Origin: Lunasporangiospora selenospora
Lineage: Eukaryota > Mortierellomycota > Mortierellomycetes > Mortierellales > Mortierellaceae
Direction of reading: 5' to 3'
Assembly (NCBI GenBank): GCA_015680635.1
Contig: JAABOA010000422.1
Location: 660 to 15,299 of the forward strand
Length of the DNA: 14,640 nucleotides
Shown here: positions 1 to 8,147 of the stretch, piece after piece
Layout of the letters: each line of letters starts with the position of its first letter
Numbering within the stretch: the stretch's first letter is position 1
Position numbers and translations under genes: made by a program
Notes under the pieces: generated by a model
Databases searched by the model: none
Told to the model about the DNA's origin: nothing
What the model saw: only the letters and a program-made list of their open reading frames with translations

Positions 1-35
1 GTCGATGATGATAGCGTGGAGTTGGTGTCTGCCAT
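1..35 (-). CDS. 5' end of an unidentified gene leaving the left edge
   Basis: On the minus strand an ATG at 35-33 sits in a strong eukaryotic initiation context (CACCATGG) and opens a frame reading MADTNSTLSSS to the window edge. Only 11 full codons are present, so no family can be named. The Ser/Thr-rich start lacks a hydrophobic or basic leader, so nothing suggests secretion or mitochondrial import. Upstream (increasing coordinate) lies a long stretch that is pyrimidine-rich on the coding strand, as in front of the other genes here. That supports the ATG as a true start. A chance ATG cannot be excluded with so little sequence. Confidence 0.5.
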   Translation of the reverse strand, partial: MADTNSTLSSS

Positions 36-74
36 GGTGAATAATGTGGGTGGATGCAGGGTGTGAGAATGCGG

Positions 75-540
75 GAGAATGCAGCCGAAAAGGAAAAGTA
101 GAAAAAAGAGAGAAAGAAAGAAAGAGAGAAAAGGGTCTTTGGTGTCTATAGAGAATAACTACGATTGCAAGAGCGCGGCGGACGTAGACCACATGTGCAG
201 GGTGCAAAAGCGGCGATGGCGCGGGGCATGGGCGCTGCTGATGGCAGCGGTGTGAAGAGAGAGGGGGATAGGGATAGAGAGGGGTGTGTGTGTGTGAACG
301 TGTGTGTGTGTGCGTGTATTTAAATTAGGAAAGGGAAAGAGAAGGGAGAGAGTGGCAAGAGGAGAAAGCAAAGAGGATAAAGCAAAGAGGAGACGACTCG
401 AAGGAGCAGGCGAGTCAAAAGCGAAAAGACAAGTGGCCGATCGGGAGGAGAGGAGAGGAGAGAGGAGAGAGAGAGAAAGAATGAGAGAAAAAGAGAAAAA
501 AGGTCGCCACTTCCCTGTGCGTGACCGGCACAGGTCGAGG
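75..540 (-). promoter_or_regulatory. CT-rich leader/promoter of the left-edge gene, with GA and GT microsatellites
   Basis: The + strand is strongly purine-biased (GAAA/GAGA runs at about 92-132 and 330-500), so the minus strand is a CT-rich tract ahead of the ATG at 35. A (TG)n repeat lies at about 283-316. A TATA-like TATTTAAAT occurs at 317-325, whose ATTTAAAT core is palindromic and so readable on both strands. Open frames across this stretch are low-complexity by-products of the bias. A regulatory role is inferred from position and composition only. Confidence 0.4.
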
Positions 541-1574
541 TGAAAGTGGACCGACTCCTCCTCCGGCCTGTCTCTGAATGCATACGAACATCGCTCCCGC
601 TCGCTGACCCGCGCCCTGTCCCTGTCTTCATGACCTTCCGACCGTTCTTCTTCCGCTCACTCGCGCCTCCGCCCTAGCCTCGGGGCATGCAGAGTATCTA
701 GGAGTAGGGTGTAGCTTTGCAGAGTAAAAGGAAGCATCGATGTCCGGTCATGTCCAGGGACGCAGGGCGACTCTTTTCCTTGTGTTTTCGACAAACAAGC
801 CAAACGAAACGCGTGCTGCCCACACGACCGACCCTCCACCCTGCCGAATAAAACCAAGTTGCTCACGGCCTGACTGGCGTTTGTGTCAGTTGCCAGTCTT
901 GCTCTCTATTCTAGCAGGACGGAAAATAGAAATGTCCGGTCAATTAGAGCTCAAACAGCCTTCGACAACAGAACAACAGGGAACTATCTGCATGATACGG
1001 CTGTAGGATGCCTTGCGATGCTGCCTCTTGCCATTGAGCGACTCGGTTGTTTGGCGAGAATGCTTATCTGGTAGAGTCATTACGTACTTTGACCTTCTCT
1101 GCTACAGTCAGTGGATCTCACTTCTTTCTTAGAAGAGAAGGGCTCTCTGACCATTTCACTCTCGATTCCAGGTCCGTGCCTTTCCTCGGCTCCCTCCAGT
1201 CAAACCACTGCAGCCACTGCGATGACACTATCTCTCTTTTTTACAAATATTTTTTATCCAAGTACATGCACAATTCCTCGTTTGTGTCTTGTAGGATTGG
1301 ATAAACATAGATCCAAATGCATTCCAAACGTTCCTTAGTTTTTTTTTCGACTCTTTGTTCACCTCAACAGGGTTCAACCCATCCTTGCACGCATCATCAA
1401 CAACAACAGCCAAACAAAATAAGTCATGGACGCCTCACTGTTTAGGAGAAACATAGAAGGCTGCACTATGGACGGTACTCTAATGGATTAACACTTATGC
1501 TAAACTTGAGCAAGAGTCCCTTTGCCACCAGTGTCACCAGGATTTTTGGCAGTTGGCTCAACCGCTTTGAATGT
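541..1574. other. Intergenic stretch, nothing recognised
   Basis: About 1 kb with mixed composition. Open frames are short, overlapping, mostly lack good ATG contexts and resemble no family known to me. An ATG at 1426 follows a leader-like CAACAACAACAG stretch but opens only 21 codons. No tRNA-like A/B box pair, large repeat or transposon end was seen. Confidence 0.5.
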
Positions 1575-1905
1575 CTAGGACTTTTAGAAATGCACTGAGA
1601 AGGTGAGACCTACACTTGAGGCAGCACCATGAGGGTCCACATCACGGCCTTTCTGCTGAGAGGGCCAACCTTCCGCAGAGCCAGAAAGTATAAAGTGATC
1701 AAGTCCTTGGTGCACAAGTATTGGAGGAACGGCCAAAGTGTCCTTTGGTAATGGGATGAGGACCCTGTCGGGCCGCCGCTGAAAACAACAAAGTCATTGA
1801 ATACTCAAGAGTCCAGAACAGCGGGTTAAATTCGCTTTTTTGGGAGGTCGATCCTGAATAAGGGGACCCTTGAAGGCCACAGCGTTGTCTGACTCAGCAA
1901 AGGGA
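1575..1905 (-). pseudogene. Decayed partial copy of SDHD (exon 2 portion)
   Basis: This segment is visibly homologous to the intact SDHD exon at 2616-3025 on the same strand. The best block is 1748-1767 against 2836-2855, 18 of 20 bases identical. Translated, it gives GPHPIT against GAHPIT in one frame, then in another frame KVGPLSRKAVMWTL against KVGVAGNKAFVWTL (8 of 14 identical), so a frameshift separates them. The region for the quinone/heme helix (HAHMGFDAMITDY in the intact gene) is scrambled, and about 30 bp before the end are missing. The old stop context (ctagg) and an ATGCACT block survive at 1575-1598. The boundary near 1905 is approximate. A first exon around 2193-2105 (ATGG in good context, faint resemblance to SDHD exon 1) is possible but not shown. 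This is a dead tandem duplicate rather than a working paralogue. Confidence 0.72.
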
Positions 1906-2464
1906 GAAGGTCTGTTCGCTCAAGATGGGTTAAAAAATAAAAGGCGCACTTCTTTCATATAGCACCTTTAGCCGAACACCCTGCGCATCCTATAGGTTGA
2001 TAAAAAGTCTAAAATGGAAGGCAGAGAAGTTGCCACCTAAAATGACAGGATGCATCATCAGCAGATCTTCCGGGAAAAGGATTGTCATTTTGGGATTTTC
2101 GGTAGCTCCTTGACATCCTAGAGTAATATCTTTGATCAGGATGAATGTCACTGCGCAGCCCTGTGTTGAAGCAGTAGTTCGACGGTTGACCATGGTGGGG
2201 GTGTTGAGGCAATTGTCAATTGACAAGGAGTTGCAACGTTCTCTTTGGAGCCTCCATCTGGGTCTTTCCGTTCAGCCGCAGACAGCCTGACAAGGAAAGT
2301 GACCCAAAATGGCAAACCTTTGCTCTTCCGAACACGCCTCCGATATTCAGTAACAAAATCTGAAGAGCAGACACCAACCAGAAACACACCAGGCCGGAAA
2401 ATGAAGCGGTCGCTCTTTAGAACGTGTTCAAGATGGGGATTAGCCGAACCGTAGGAAACAGGGG
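1906..2464. other. Stretch between SDHD and its pseudogene, no secure gene
   Basis: On the minus strand a frame stays open from about 2466 to 2148, including residues such as RFIFRPGVFLVGVCSS and KGLPFWVTFLVRLSAAERK. It has no in-frame ATG at a sensible place, no recognised family, and ends in TGA. A second minus frame begins at an ATG in good context (2193, reading MVNRRTTASTQGC) and runs to 1990. Either could be residue of the duplicated SDHD 5' half, or an unrelated relic. I do not call a gene. Confidence 0.4.
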
Positions 2465-2470
2465 TTTATT
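2465..2470 (-). terminator. Poly(A) signal of SDHD
   Basis: AATAAA on the minus strand, about 145 nt after the SDHD stop codon and in the right orientation. It is a canonical hexamer, so the match itself is certain; use as the cleavage signal is inferred. Confidence 0.5.
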
Positions 2471-2615
2471 GCTTTGGTTCTTCGACTGCTAAATGGAGGT
2501 GTCAATCTCTACTTGGGTAATGCCTCAACAATTAACCGCGTCGATGGTACAACATTTAGTGTTCTCTTGAATATCATGTTGCTACAATGACAACGCATAT
2601 GATGAGGGTGGAAGC

Positions 2616-3469
2616 CTAGGCAGTCCATGCACTCTTAACAAGTTCCGTAAGACCGATATCGGAGGAATTGAACTGGTAGCAACCGACGAGGCACAAAAGT
2701 GTGGCGCCTCTGAGTGTCCAGACAAAGGCTTTGTTTCCTGCAACACCGACCTTGGCTGGATGCAGATAGTCCGTGATCATTGCGTCAAATCCCATATGAG
2801 CATGGATGGGAACAACTACCCCAAGGAGACTGTCTGTAATAGGATGAGCACCCTGGAAAGCCGAGGCAACAAAGAGTGGCACCAATGAGACGCTGAGAAG
2901 GCGTTCAAAGTCCCAGTGATGGGATCCGTGGGACTTGTCTGGCGGTGGGACCTTGAACTCTGTCGCCTTGTAGACGTCAGTCACATCTCCGGAAGGTTGT
3001 CCCGATGAGGCCGCAGTAGCACGCGCTATAGTTCAATCCAGTAACAATAACAACGGTACCAGAAGCAAACTATTAGCAGGCTTGTCATTGATATTTAGAA
3101 AGGACCACGACAGTATCGCGTCTTTTGTGGAGGTTGGAAGTTCGGACATGACTGAAGTGCGGGGCCAGTCATATCTTTGGATGGCATTGCCTTCTTTTCC
3201 AATCTATGCGTTTAGTCAGACTGTAATATTGACTAGTGTCAACAGACGTTACAGTAGAGCTCGGAAAGCCTGACTGGTTTACTAAAGCATTATGCTATTG
3301 AGAGAACATGTTGCATTGTAGTGTTTCCATGCAAAGTGCCTTGAGACTTACAAATATGAAAGTAAATGCGGTTGTTCAAAGGTGACGACGGGCGGAGAGA
3401 TGCCGAGACAAATCGCAACTGCGAGGGGCGCGAAAGCAATAATGGAGTAGAAGTCAAACGGAGAGCCAT
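2616..3469 (-). CDS. SDHD: Succinate dehydrogenase cytochrome b small subunit (membrane anchor)
   Basis: Two exons, 3469-3352 and 3025-2616, joined over a 326-bp intron (donor GTAAGT, acceptor CTATAG, TGCTAAT branch-like site near 3074) in consistent phase. The product is 175 residues. Residues 1-30 (MALRLTSTPLLLSRP...) are Arg/Ser/Leu-rich without acidic residues, a mitochondrial presequence. Then come HWDFERLLS (about 75-84), three hydrophobic helices (about 81-101, 105-123, 139-159) and the CybS signature HAHMGFDAMITDYLHP (114-129). In this family the helix-2 His supplies heme b ligation and the Asp-Tyr pair lines the ubiquinone site. SDHD anchors SdhA/SdhB in the inner membrane and passes succinate-derived electrons to ubiquinone. 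Length matches fungal homologues. The first residues of exon 2 carry no ATG, so the upstream exon is required. Divergent from the gene at 3799; a broken copy lies downstream. Confidence 0.93.
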
Positions 3470-3798
3470 GATGCGTTAGTCTGGGACAGAATGGGGTGTG
3501 GGAGAGCAGGGGAATGGCGAATGGTAACTTCGGGTCTTGACCGGGGCATCCTCCGAAGGTGTCACGTTATCATGCAATTTTCGCAATGTCAAACGCGTTC
3601 CATGCTCTATTCAGATCCTTTGACACCCATTTTTTATTAATTCAGTGTGGGTGCATGTACTTTAGATCCGATTCATTGGTATGGGGCAGTGGAGCGGCTT
3701 CAGGACAATGGTTCTTTCTTCTCTTGACAAACCCCCATCCTCAGGATCTACACTCCACTTGGTCCGAGATTCTGTCTAAATGACGTTGCGACGTTGCA
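3470..3798. promoter_or_regulatory. Shared divergent promoter region between SDHD and the propeptide gene
   Basis: The 329 bp separate two start codons pointing away from each other. Next to the rightward start is an 8-bp tandem repeat, GACGTTGC twice at 3782-3797, beginning with a TGACG core of the kind bound by bZIP factors. The leftward SDHD leader contains CCCC/CT-rich stretches. Open frames inside have no recognisable product. Bidirectional promoter function is inferred from geometry. Confidence 0.45.
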
Positions 3799-4341
3799 AT
3801 GAACTTGTAACACTGTGGTTCTAGGAAACTCATTTTCCCTTTTCTCTGTACCTTTATTCGTTTTCCTTCATTTTCCTTCCTTCCTCCCATCCTTCCTTGA
3901 CCTACATCGTCTCCTCAGCACTCCCCCAGCTATACCTGGTTCCTTTCTCTCGTACTCATCCTCTCCATTATCCTGGCATCAACCTATTCGCCCTTCATGG
4001 TCCACAAATTCGAGCACAGCACCTTCACATACTTTGACGTCAAGGTCGCACCCGATGCTATTGAGAATGTCATTTCGTGGACGGCAGTGGCTTCAGCGAA
4101 TGCTCTAGGGCCTCTTGCAGGGATCGAGTATATTGGCCACGTAGGAGACATGCCCGACCATCTCCTCTATCGAATCCCAAAGCTCTTCCCTACCCCAGAA
4201 GGGTCAGAAGCATCACAGGGACTCGAAGAGCTGGAAGATCGCCGCAATGCAGGAGTTGTGGATTCTATCTTGGCACGCCAAGGCGTTATCCATGTTGACG
4301 TCCAGTCTTTAAAACAGCGAGTCAAGCGAGATGAGCTTTGA
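3799..4341 (+). CDS. Secreted stand-alone kexin-type (subtilase S8) propeptide, ends in RVKR-DEL
   Basis: The frame 3930-4341 encodes a propeptide of kexin/furin proprotein convertases: FDVKVAP near the start, GIEYIGHVGDMPDHLLYRIPK in the middle, then a VVDSIL / VIHVDVQSLKQRVKR end whose RVKR is the usual autocleavage site. Normally the catalytic domain follows; here DEL and TGA follow, and only 191 bp remain before QCR1. An ATG at 3997 alone would give 114 residues. The frame is open upstream and reads a hydrophobic run (WFLSLVLILSIILAST), a signal peptide without its Met. A mini-exon 3799-3806 (ATGAACTT, donor GTAACA) spliced to acceptor CCCCCAG at 3929 restores phase, giving MNFYTWFLSLVLILSIILAS and 139 residues in total. 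A CTTGAC branch-like site and pyrimidine tract precede the acceptor. Family assignment is from motif memory and fairly secure; the mini-exon is inference. It could be a trans-acting kexin inhibitor/chaperone or a truncated duplicate. Confidence 0.68.
3838..3929 (+). other. Pyrimidine-rich tract ending in CAG acceptors (probable intron 3807-3929, 3' part)
   Basis: A CT-rich run (repeated TTCC) leads to two candidate acceptors, CTCAG at 3917 and CCCCCAG at 3929. Only the second gives an in-phase join to the ATG at 3799. The same tract could instead be a CT-rich 5' leader for an ATG at 3997, since such leaders precede other genes here. Confidence 0.45.
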
Positions 4342-4381
4342 GCTCGGAACTCTGAGATAGAAACCAACCTGAGTGAAGTTG

Positions 4382-4387
4382 AATAAA
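4382..4387 (+). terminator. Poly(A) signal of the propeptide gene
   Basis: AATAAA lies about 40 nt after the TGA at 4341 and before the QCR1 leader. It supports a short transcript that really ends after the propeptide instead of reading into a lost protease domain. Confidence 0.45.
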
Positions 4388-4532
4388 AAGAACCTCTCTC
4401 GGTGGCTTGCAATCATGTGACTCTCGGGCCTGTTTTCGGCACTTCGAGGAGTGAAAGAAAAGTAAAGGTTGTGTTGGTGCATCGTCCGTCTTCCCATTCC
4501 ATCTCCCTGACTCCCTCCTCCCTCTCTCCACA
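4388..4532 (+). promoter_or_regulatory. Compact promoter/leader of QCR1
   Basis: Only about 145 bp separate the upstream poly(A) signal from the QCR1 ATG. The last 50 bp are CT-rich (CCCTCCTCCCTCTCTCCACA) directly before ATGG. No clear TATA box was seen. Confidence 0.4.
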
Positions 4533-6748
4533 ATGGCTTCCCGCTTGTTGTTGTCTAACGCCATCAAGGCCAGCCGCCCTTCCTGGGTTAGCCAGGTATG
4601 AAGCTTGATGTCCTCGGAACCAGGGCCGAGAGAGTGCGGAGCATAGGATCCGCCCGATTCTCCGATCATCACGACCCTCCGAACACGACACGACATATCC
4701 CGTCCGGAGGATCAGTCCGGAACATCCATAATCATCATTGAAGATTGCACCATTTCAACTGTCGCTATCCAGGATTCTGGACGATCGCAAGTCTTTTCCC
4801 ACAATTTTGCCCTCCACAATCCGGAACTTTACTAGTGGGGGATGAACACTAGGGCGCTGTTTTGATCGCTCTTTCGGAAATACAAAAGGAGAATAATCGC
4901 GTTTTCTGGCTCCAATCGCAATGAAGATCATACCTCGGATTCACGCCCCTGTAGCCTTAATGCACACCCCCAAAGCGATTCTACGAAGGCGCGACTCTAG
5001 CACGAGTCACTCGTAGTAGACAAAACGCGACTAACGACCCTTTCTTCCTACGACCTTATTCGGCATTTTTTCCTATAGGCTGTTCGCCCTCTCTCCATTT
5101 CGGCCGCCACCCAGGCCGCTCGCTCCAGCGCCCTCAAGAACGGCCTCACTGTCGTCACGGACTCGGATCTCTCTGCCCAGACTGCCTCCATCGGTGTCTA
5201 TGTTGATGCCGGTAGCCGTTCCGAGACCATCAACGGAACTGTCCACCTCTTGGAGCAGGTTGCTCTCAAGGTATGATTGTTATTCAACTAAACTCACAGC
5301 TTGTACATTGCCTACATATATTCAATGACCTTTATCGGGGCAGGATGTCGAGCTTTAGACGAGATAACTTGGCATTTTCATGCTGGCTCTTCAATTGAAA
5401 AAAAGGGATATTCGAGGCTTTAAATTCTACCAAGACTCTGGACAATAACCAATTGTAATGTTCTATCGTCTTATCTAGGGTACCAACTCTCGCAGCGCAA
5501 AGGTTCTTGACGCTCAGGTTGAGAGCATTGGTGCTTCCTTGGATGTGAACGCTGGTCGCGAGCAGATTGCCTACACCGCCAAGTCTTTGGCTGCCGATCT
5601 CCCCAAGTCCATTGAAGTTCTTGCTGATGTTATTCAGAACGCCTCCTTGAATGTCGATGCTGTCGATGCTGCCCGCAGCGCCAGCCTTGCTGGCTCTGAG
5701 TCCCCTGCTGAGATTGTCTTCGAGCACTTGCACGCCACTGCCTTCCAGGGTACGTAAAACTGAACATTTTTTTTGCGTAACAGCTTGTAGATTTTGGATG
5801 ATGTTAACTTGAACTGTTTTCTTTCATTGAACTCATCACTTTTCATTTTATTCTTCCATCCTATACGCGTTATTAGGTAGCTCTCTCGGACGCAAGTTCA
5901 CCGGAATTGCTGACAGCGTCCAGACCTTGACCCGTGATGACCTCGCTAACTTTGTCAAGAAGAACTATACTACTGACCGCATGGTCCTTGTTGGCGCTGG
6001 CAATGTCGACCACGACGCACTTGTTGCCCTTGCTGAGAAGCACTTCAACCAGATCTCCGCATCCGTTGAGCCCACTGGCTTGGGCAAGAGCAACAAGTTT
6101 GCTCCCAGCTTCATTGGATCGGAAGTCCGTCTTCAGGATGATACTATGGAACAGGCCCACATCGTCCTTGCTGTTGAGGGTTGCTCCAGATCCTCTCCCG
6201 ACCACTACACCCTCGAGGTCATGAAGACCATCATCGGCTCTTGGGATCGCTCTCTTGGAGCTGCTGCCCACACCTCATCCAGACTCGCTGCCATTGTCAA
6301 CGATAACAAGTTTGCCAACTCTTTCGTTTCGTTCAACAAAGCCTACACCGATACTGGACTCTTTGGAATGTACTTTGTCACTGAGAACAACGACTGCCAG
6401 GATGACTTTGTCCACTTCCTTCAGAAGGAGTGGGCCCGTCTCTCGGCCTCGGTCACCGATGTTGAGGTTGAGCAGGCCAGACAGAAGCTCAAGGCCTCTC
6501 TCCGTTTGAACTTGGATGGTCCCTCTGCTGTTGCTGAGGACCTTGGTCGCCAGTTGGCTGCCACTGGCAAGCACGACTCTGTTGAGGTTATTGAGAAGGC
6601 TCTTAACAAGATCACCGCTGCTGATGTTCGCCGTGTCGCCTCTGAGTACCTCTGGGACCGTGAGATTGCCTTTGTTGGTCTCGGACCTATTGAGTGCTTG
6701 CCCGACTATGGTCGCATCCGTGGCAACATGTCCTGGAACAGAGTTTAA
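4533..6748 (+). CDS. QCR1: Cytochrome bc1 complex core protein 1 (complex III, M16 family, catalytically dead)
   Basis: Four exons: 4533-4595, 5079-5270, 5479-5749 and 5877-6748. All junctions are GT/AG and in phase, giving 465 residues. The N-terminus MASRLLLSNAIKASRP is a mitochondrial presequence. The M16 N-terminal half carries HLLEQVALKGT at residues 77-87, the place of the HxxEH zinc motif of processing peptidase; the second His is Gln, so zinc proteolysis is not expected. FEHLHATAFQG follows at about 165-176. The second half has GSEVRLQDDT (from residue 256), matching yeast COR1 GSEVRLRDDT, and ends LPDYGRIRGNMSW (from 450), also COR1-like. Core 1 is a matrix-side structural subunit needed to assemble the ubiquinol-cytochrome c reductase. 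Intron 1 (483 bp) separates presequence from mature part and has a GACTAACGA branch-like site. Beta-MPP is the alternative, disfavoured by the lost His. Confidence 0.94.
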
Positions 6749-7975
6749 GTAGTTTTTAAGCACTGTTTTAACAAAGGAAAAAGAAAAAAAGAAAGAAAAA
6801 AAGAATGAGTAGCGGACCATTGAAAGAAAAGAAATGGTGGGTGGGCAAGTCAAAAGCCACACGACAAGGATGTAGATCGCATGGCACTCCAATATCTCTT
6901 ATAAAGTCATAGTCATAAACCATACAATTATTGCGTGCCTGTTTTCAAATGTTTAACAAGATCTATTATTTGCTTCAAAATCATGGTGACCTTCAGGCAC
7001 CAGTCATGTGCATCTCGGATCACGTTACAAATGGATGCATAGTCAATTGCAGAGTTGATTGGTGTGAACGACTTTGGCAGTCAAGATAACGACCAACAAC
7101 TTACGGCTCTCTGTGTTGTCCCATAATGCGTTGATGGATCCAATGACAAACTTCAAGGTTATTCAGTCGACAAAGGTATCCCTTAAACATAAAATGGTAG
7201 TTTGCCACATCATAGCATGACTCTGACATTTCTTGTCCATATATTGTTGAGGTGGTTGGAGACGCTTGCGCTCTGCTTTCTGCGACTTTGTGTCAAATAT
7301 CCCTATCATCTTGTAAAGTGCCGTAGTGGGATACTGAGAACTTGTACAATTGTCGACTAGTTAAAGATAATGCTTCACAAGAGGCCCAGTTTGACCCCGC
7401 TTTTCGGCTCATGTGAAATACCTGCTTAAAAATTGGCGTGAAGTCGACCTTATCCATCAAGGATCAATGCTGTGAGTTTCTAGCGCTTCCGTGCCAATGC
7501 CAACCTAATTTGATCATTGCCACTCGACATTACCACTAGATGTAACCACTTAATAGTGTGGCCCTGTCCTGCGTCACTAATACGGTTGGTGAGGACGACA
7601 CTACTATGTCCATTTACAAACTTCCAGAGATCTCGCATAGTGGAAGGACTCACCCCAACAAGGAGCCAGTAGGACTTTATTGACCGGATGTTGGACGGGA
7701 CGCAGTTTCTACAGAAGGTAGATTTCGACAGTCTAGGTATTTGGTTATTATGCCATGTTTGTAACCTACGAGTCTCCTGAAGGCCATGGTTACCTTTTTA
7801 TGTGGTACCAGGAAAAGATGCTATGAAAGAGGAGCGGACTACCTGCTCAATTGTTCACATCATGAAATGCTTTCGCTCGTCCTTATTGTTATAATGGCTA
7901 TCACAAGCCGTCACTGTGTCCCTAATTTCAGCTGGTAGAGTATTACGTTCACTCATCCTGCAACAATTTCATCCT
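6749..7975. other. QCR1 3' region and intergenic stretch, no gene recognised
   Basis: After the QCR1 stop comes an A/G-rich tract (about 6774-6806) without a canonical AATAAA. The rest to 7975 has stops in all frames at short intervals, no tRNA-like box pair and no transposon end that I could match. No function is proposed. Confidence 0.5.
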
Positions 7976-8147
7976 TAATAGGGGGTCTCAAACCTGAGGT
8001 TTTTTCAGGTTATTTGCAAATGCACAGTCCTCAAATAAACTGCGTATTTGCGAATGCACTTGCTCTCGAGGTCCTTTTTCTCAAATAACCTCTTCAAATA
8101 CGAGGTTATCTGAAAATTTGAGTCCTCAGGTTTGAAACCCCCTAATA
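7976..8147. mobile_element. MITE-like non-autonomous DNA transposon with TAATA target duplication
   Basis: The element spans 7981-8142 (162 bp). Its ends are 19-bp terminal inverted repeats, GGGGGTCTCAAACCTGAGG on the left and the reverse complement of CCTCAGGTTTGAAACCCCC on the right, 18 of 19 matching. It is flanked by the direct repeat TAATA at 7976-7980 and 8143-8147. If the ends are drawn 2 bp further out, the flank reads as a TA duplication instead, so the superfamily is open. The interior has no coding capacity but more inverted repeats, e.g. ATAACCTC (8085-8092) against GAGGTTAT (8102-8109) and AACCTG against CAGGTT near the left end. Such features fit a MITE mobilised in trans. The near-identical ends suggest recent activity. 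Confidence 0.8.

Noticed and set aside
304-631. Overlapping open frames on both strands in the GA/TG-rich region
   Set aside because: Composition is low-complexity (Arg/Glu/Lys on one strand, Leu/Ser/Phe on the other) and both strands stay open because of the purine bias; no conserved motif.
1366-1382. GGGTTCAACCC resembling a tRNA B box
   Set aside because: No A box at the right distance and no acceptor-stem complementarity; it is only a short palindrome.
3082-3273. 63-codon plus-strand frame
   Set aside because: Lies inside the SDHD intron on the opposite strand and has no recognisable product.
4322-4696. 124-codon and nearby minus-strand frames over the QCR1 start
   Set aside because: Antisense to the QCR1 promoter, exon 1 and intron 1; no family resemblance and implausible codon content.
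4533-6748. Mitochondrial processing peptidase beta subunit instead of core protein 1
   Set aside because: The zinc motif is HLLEQ, and the GSEVRLQDDT and C-terminal segments match COR1-type sequences better.
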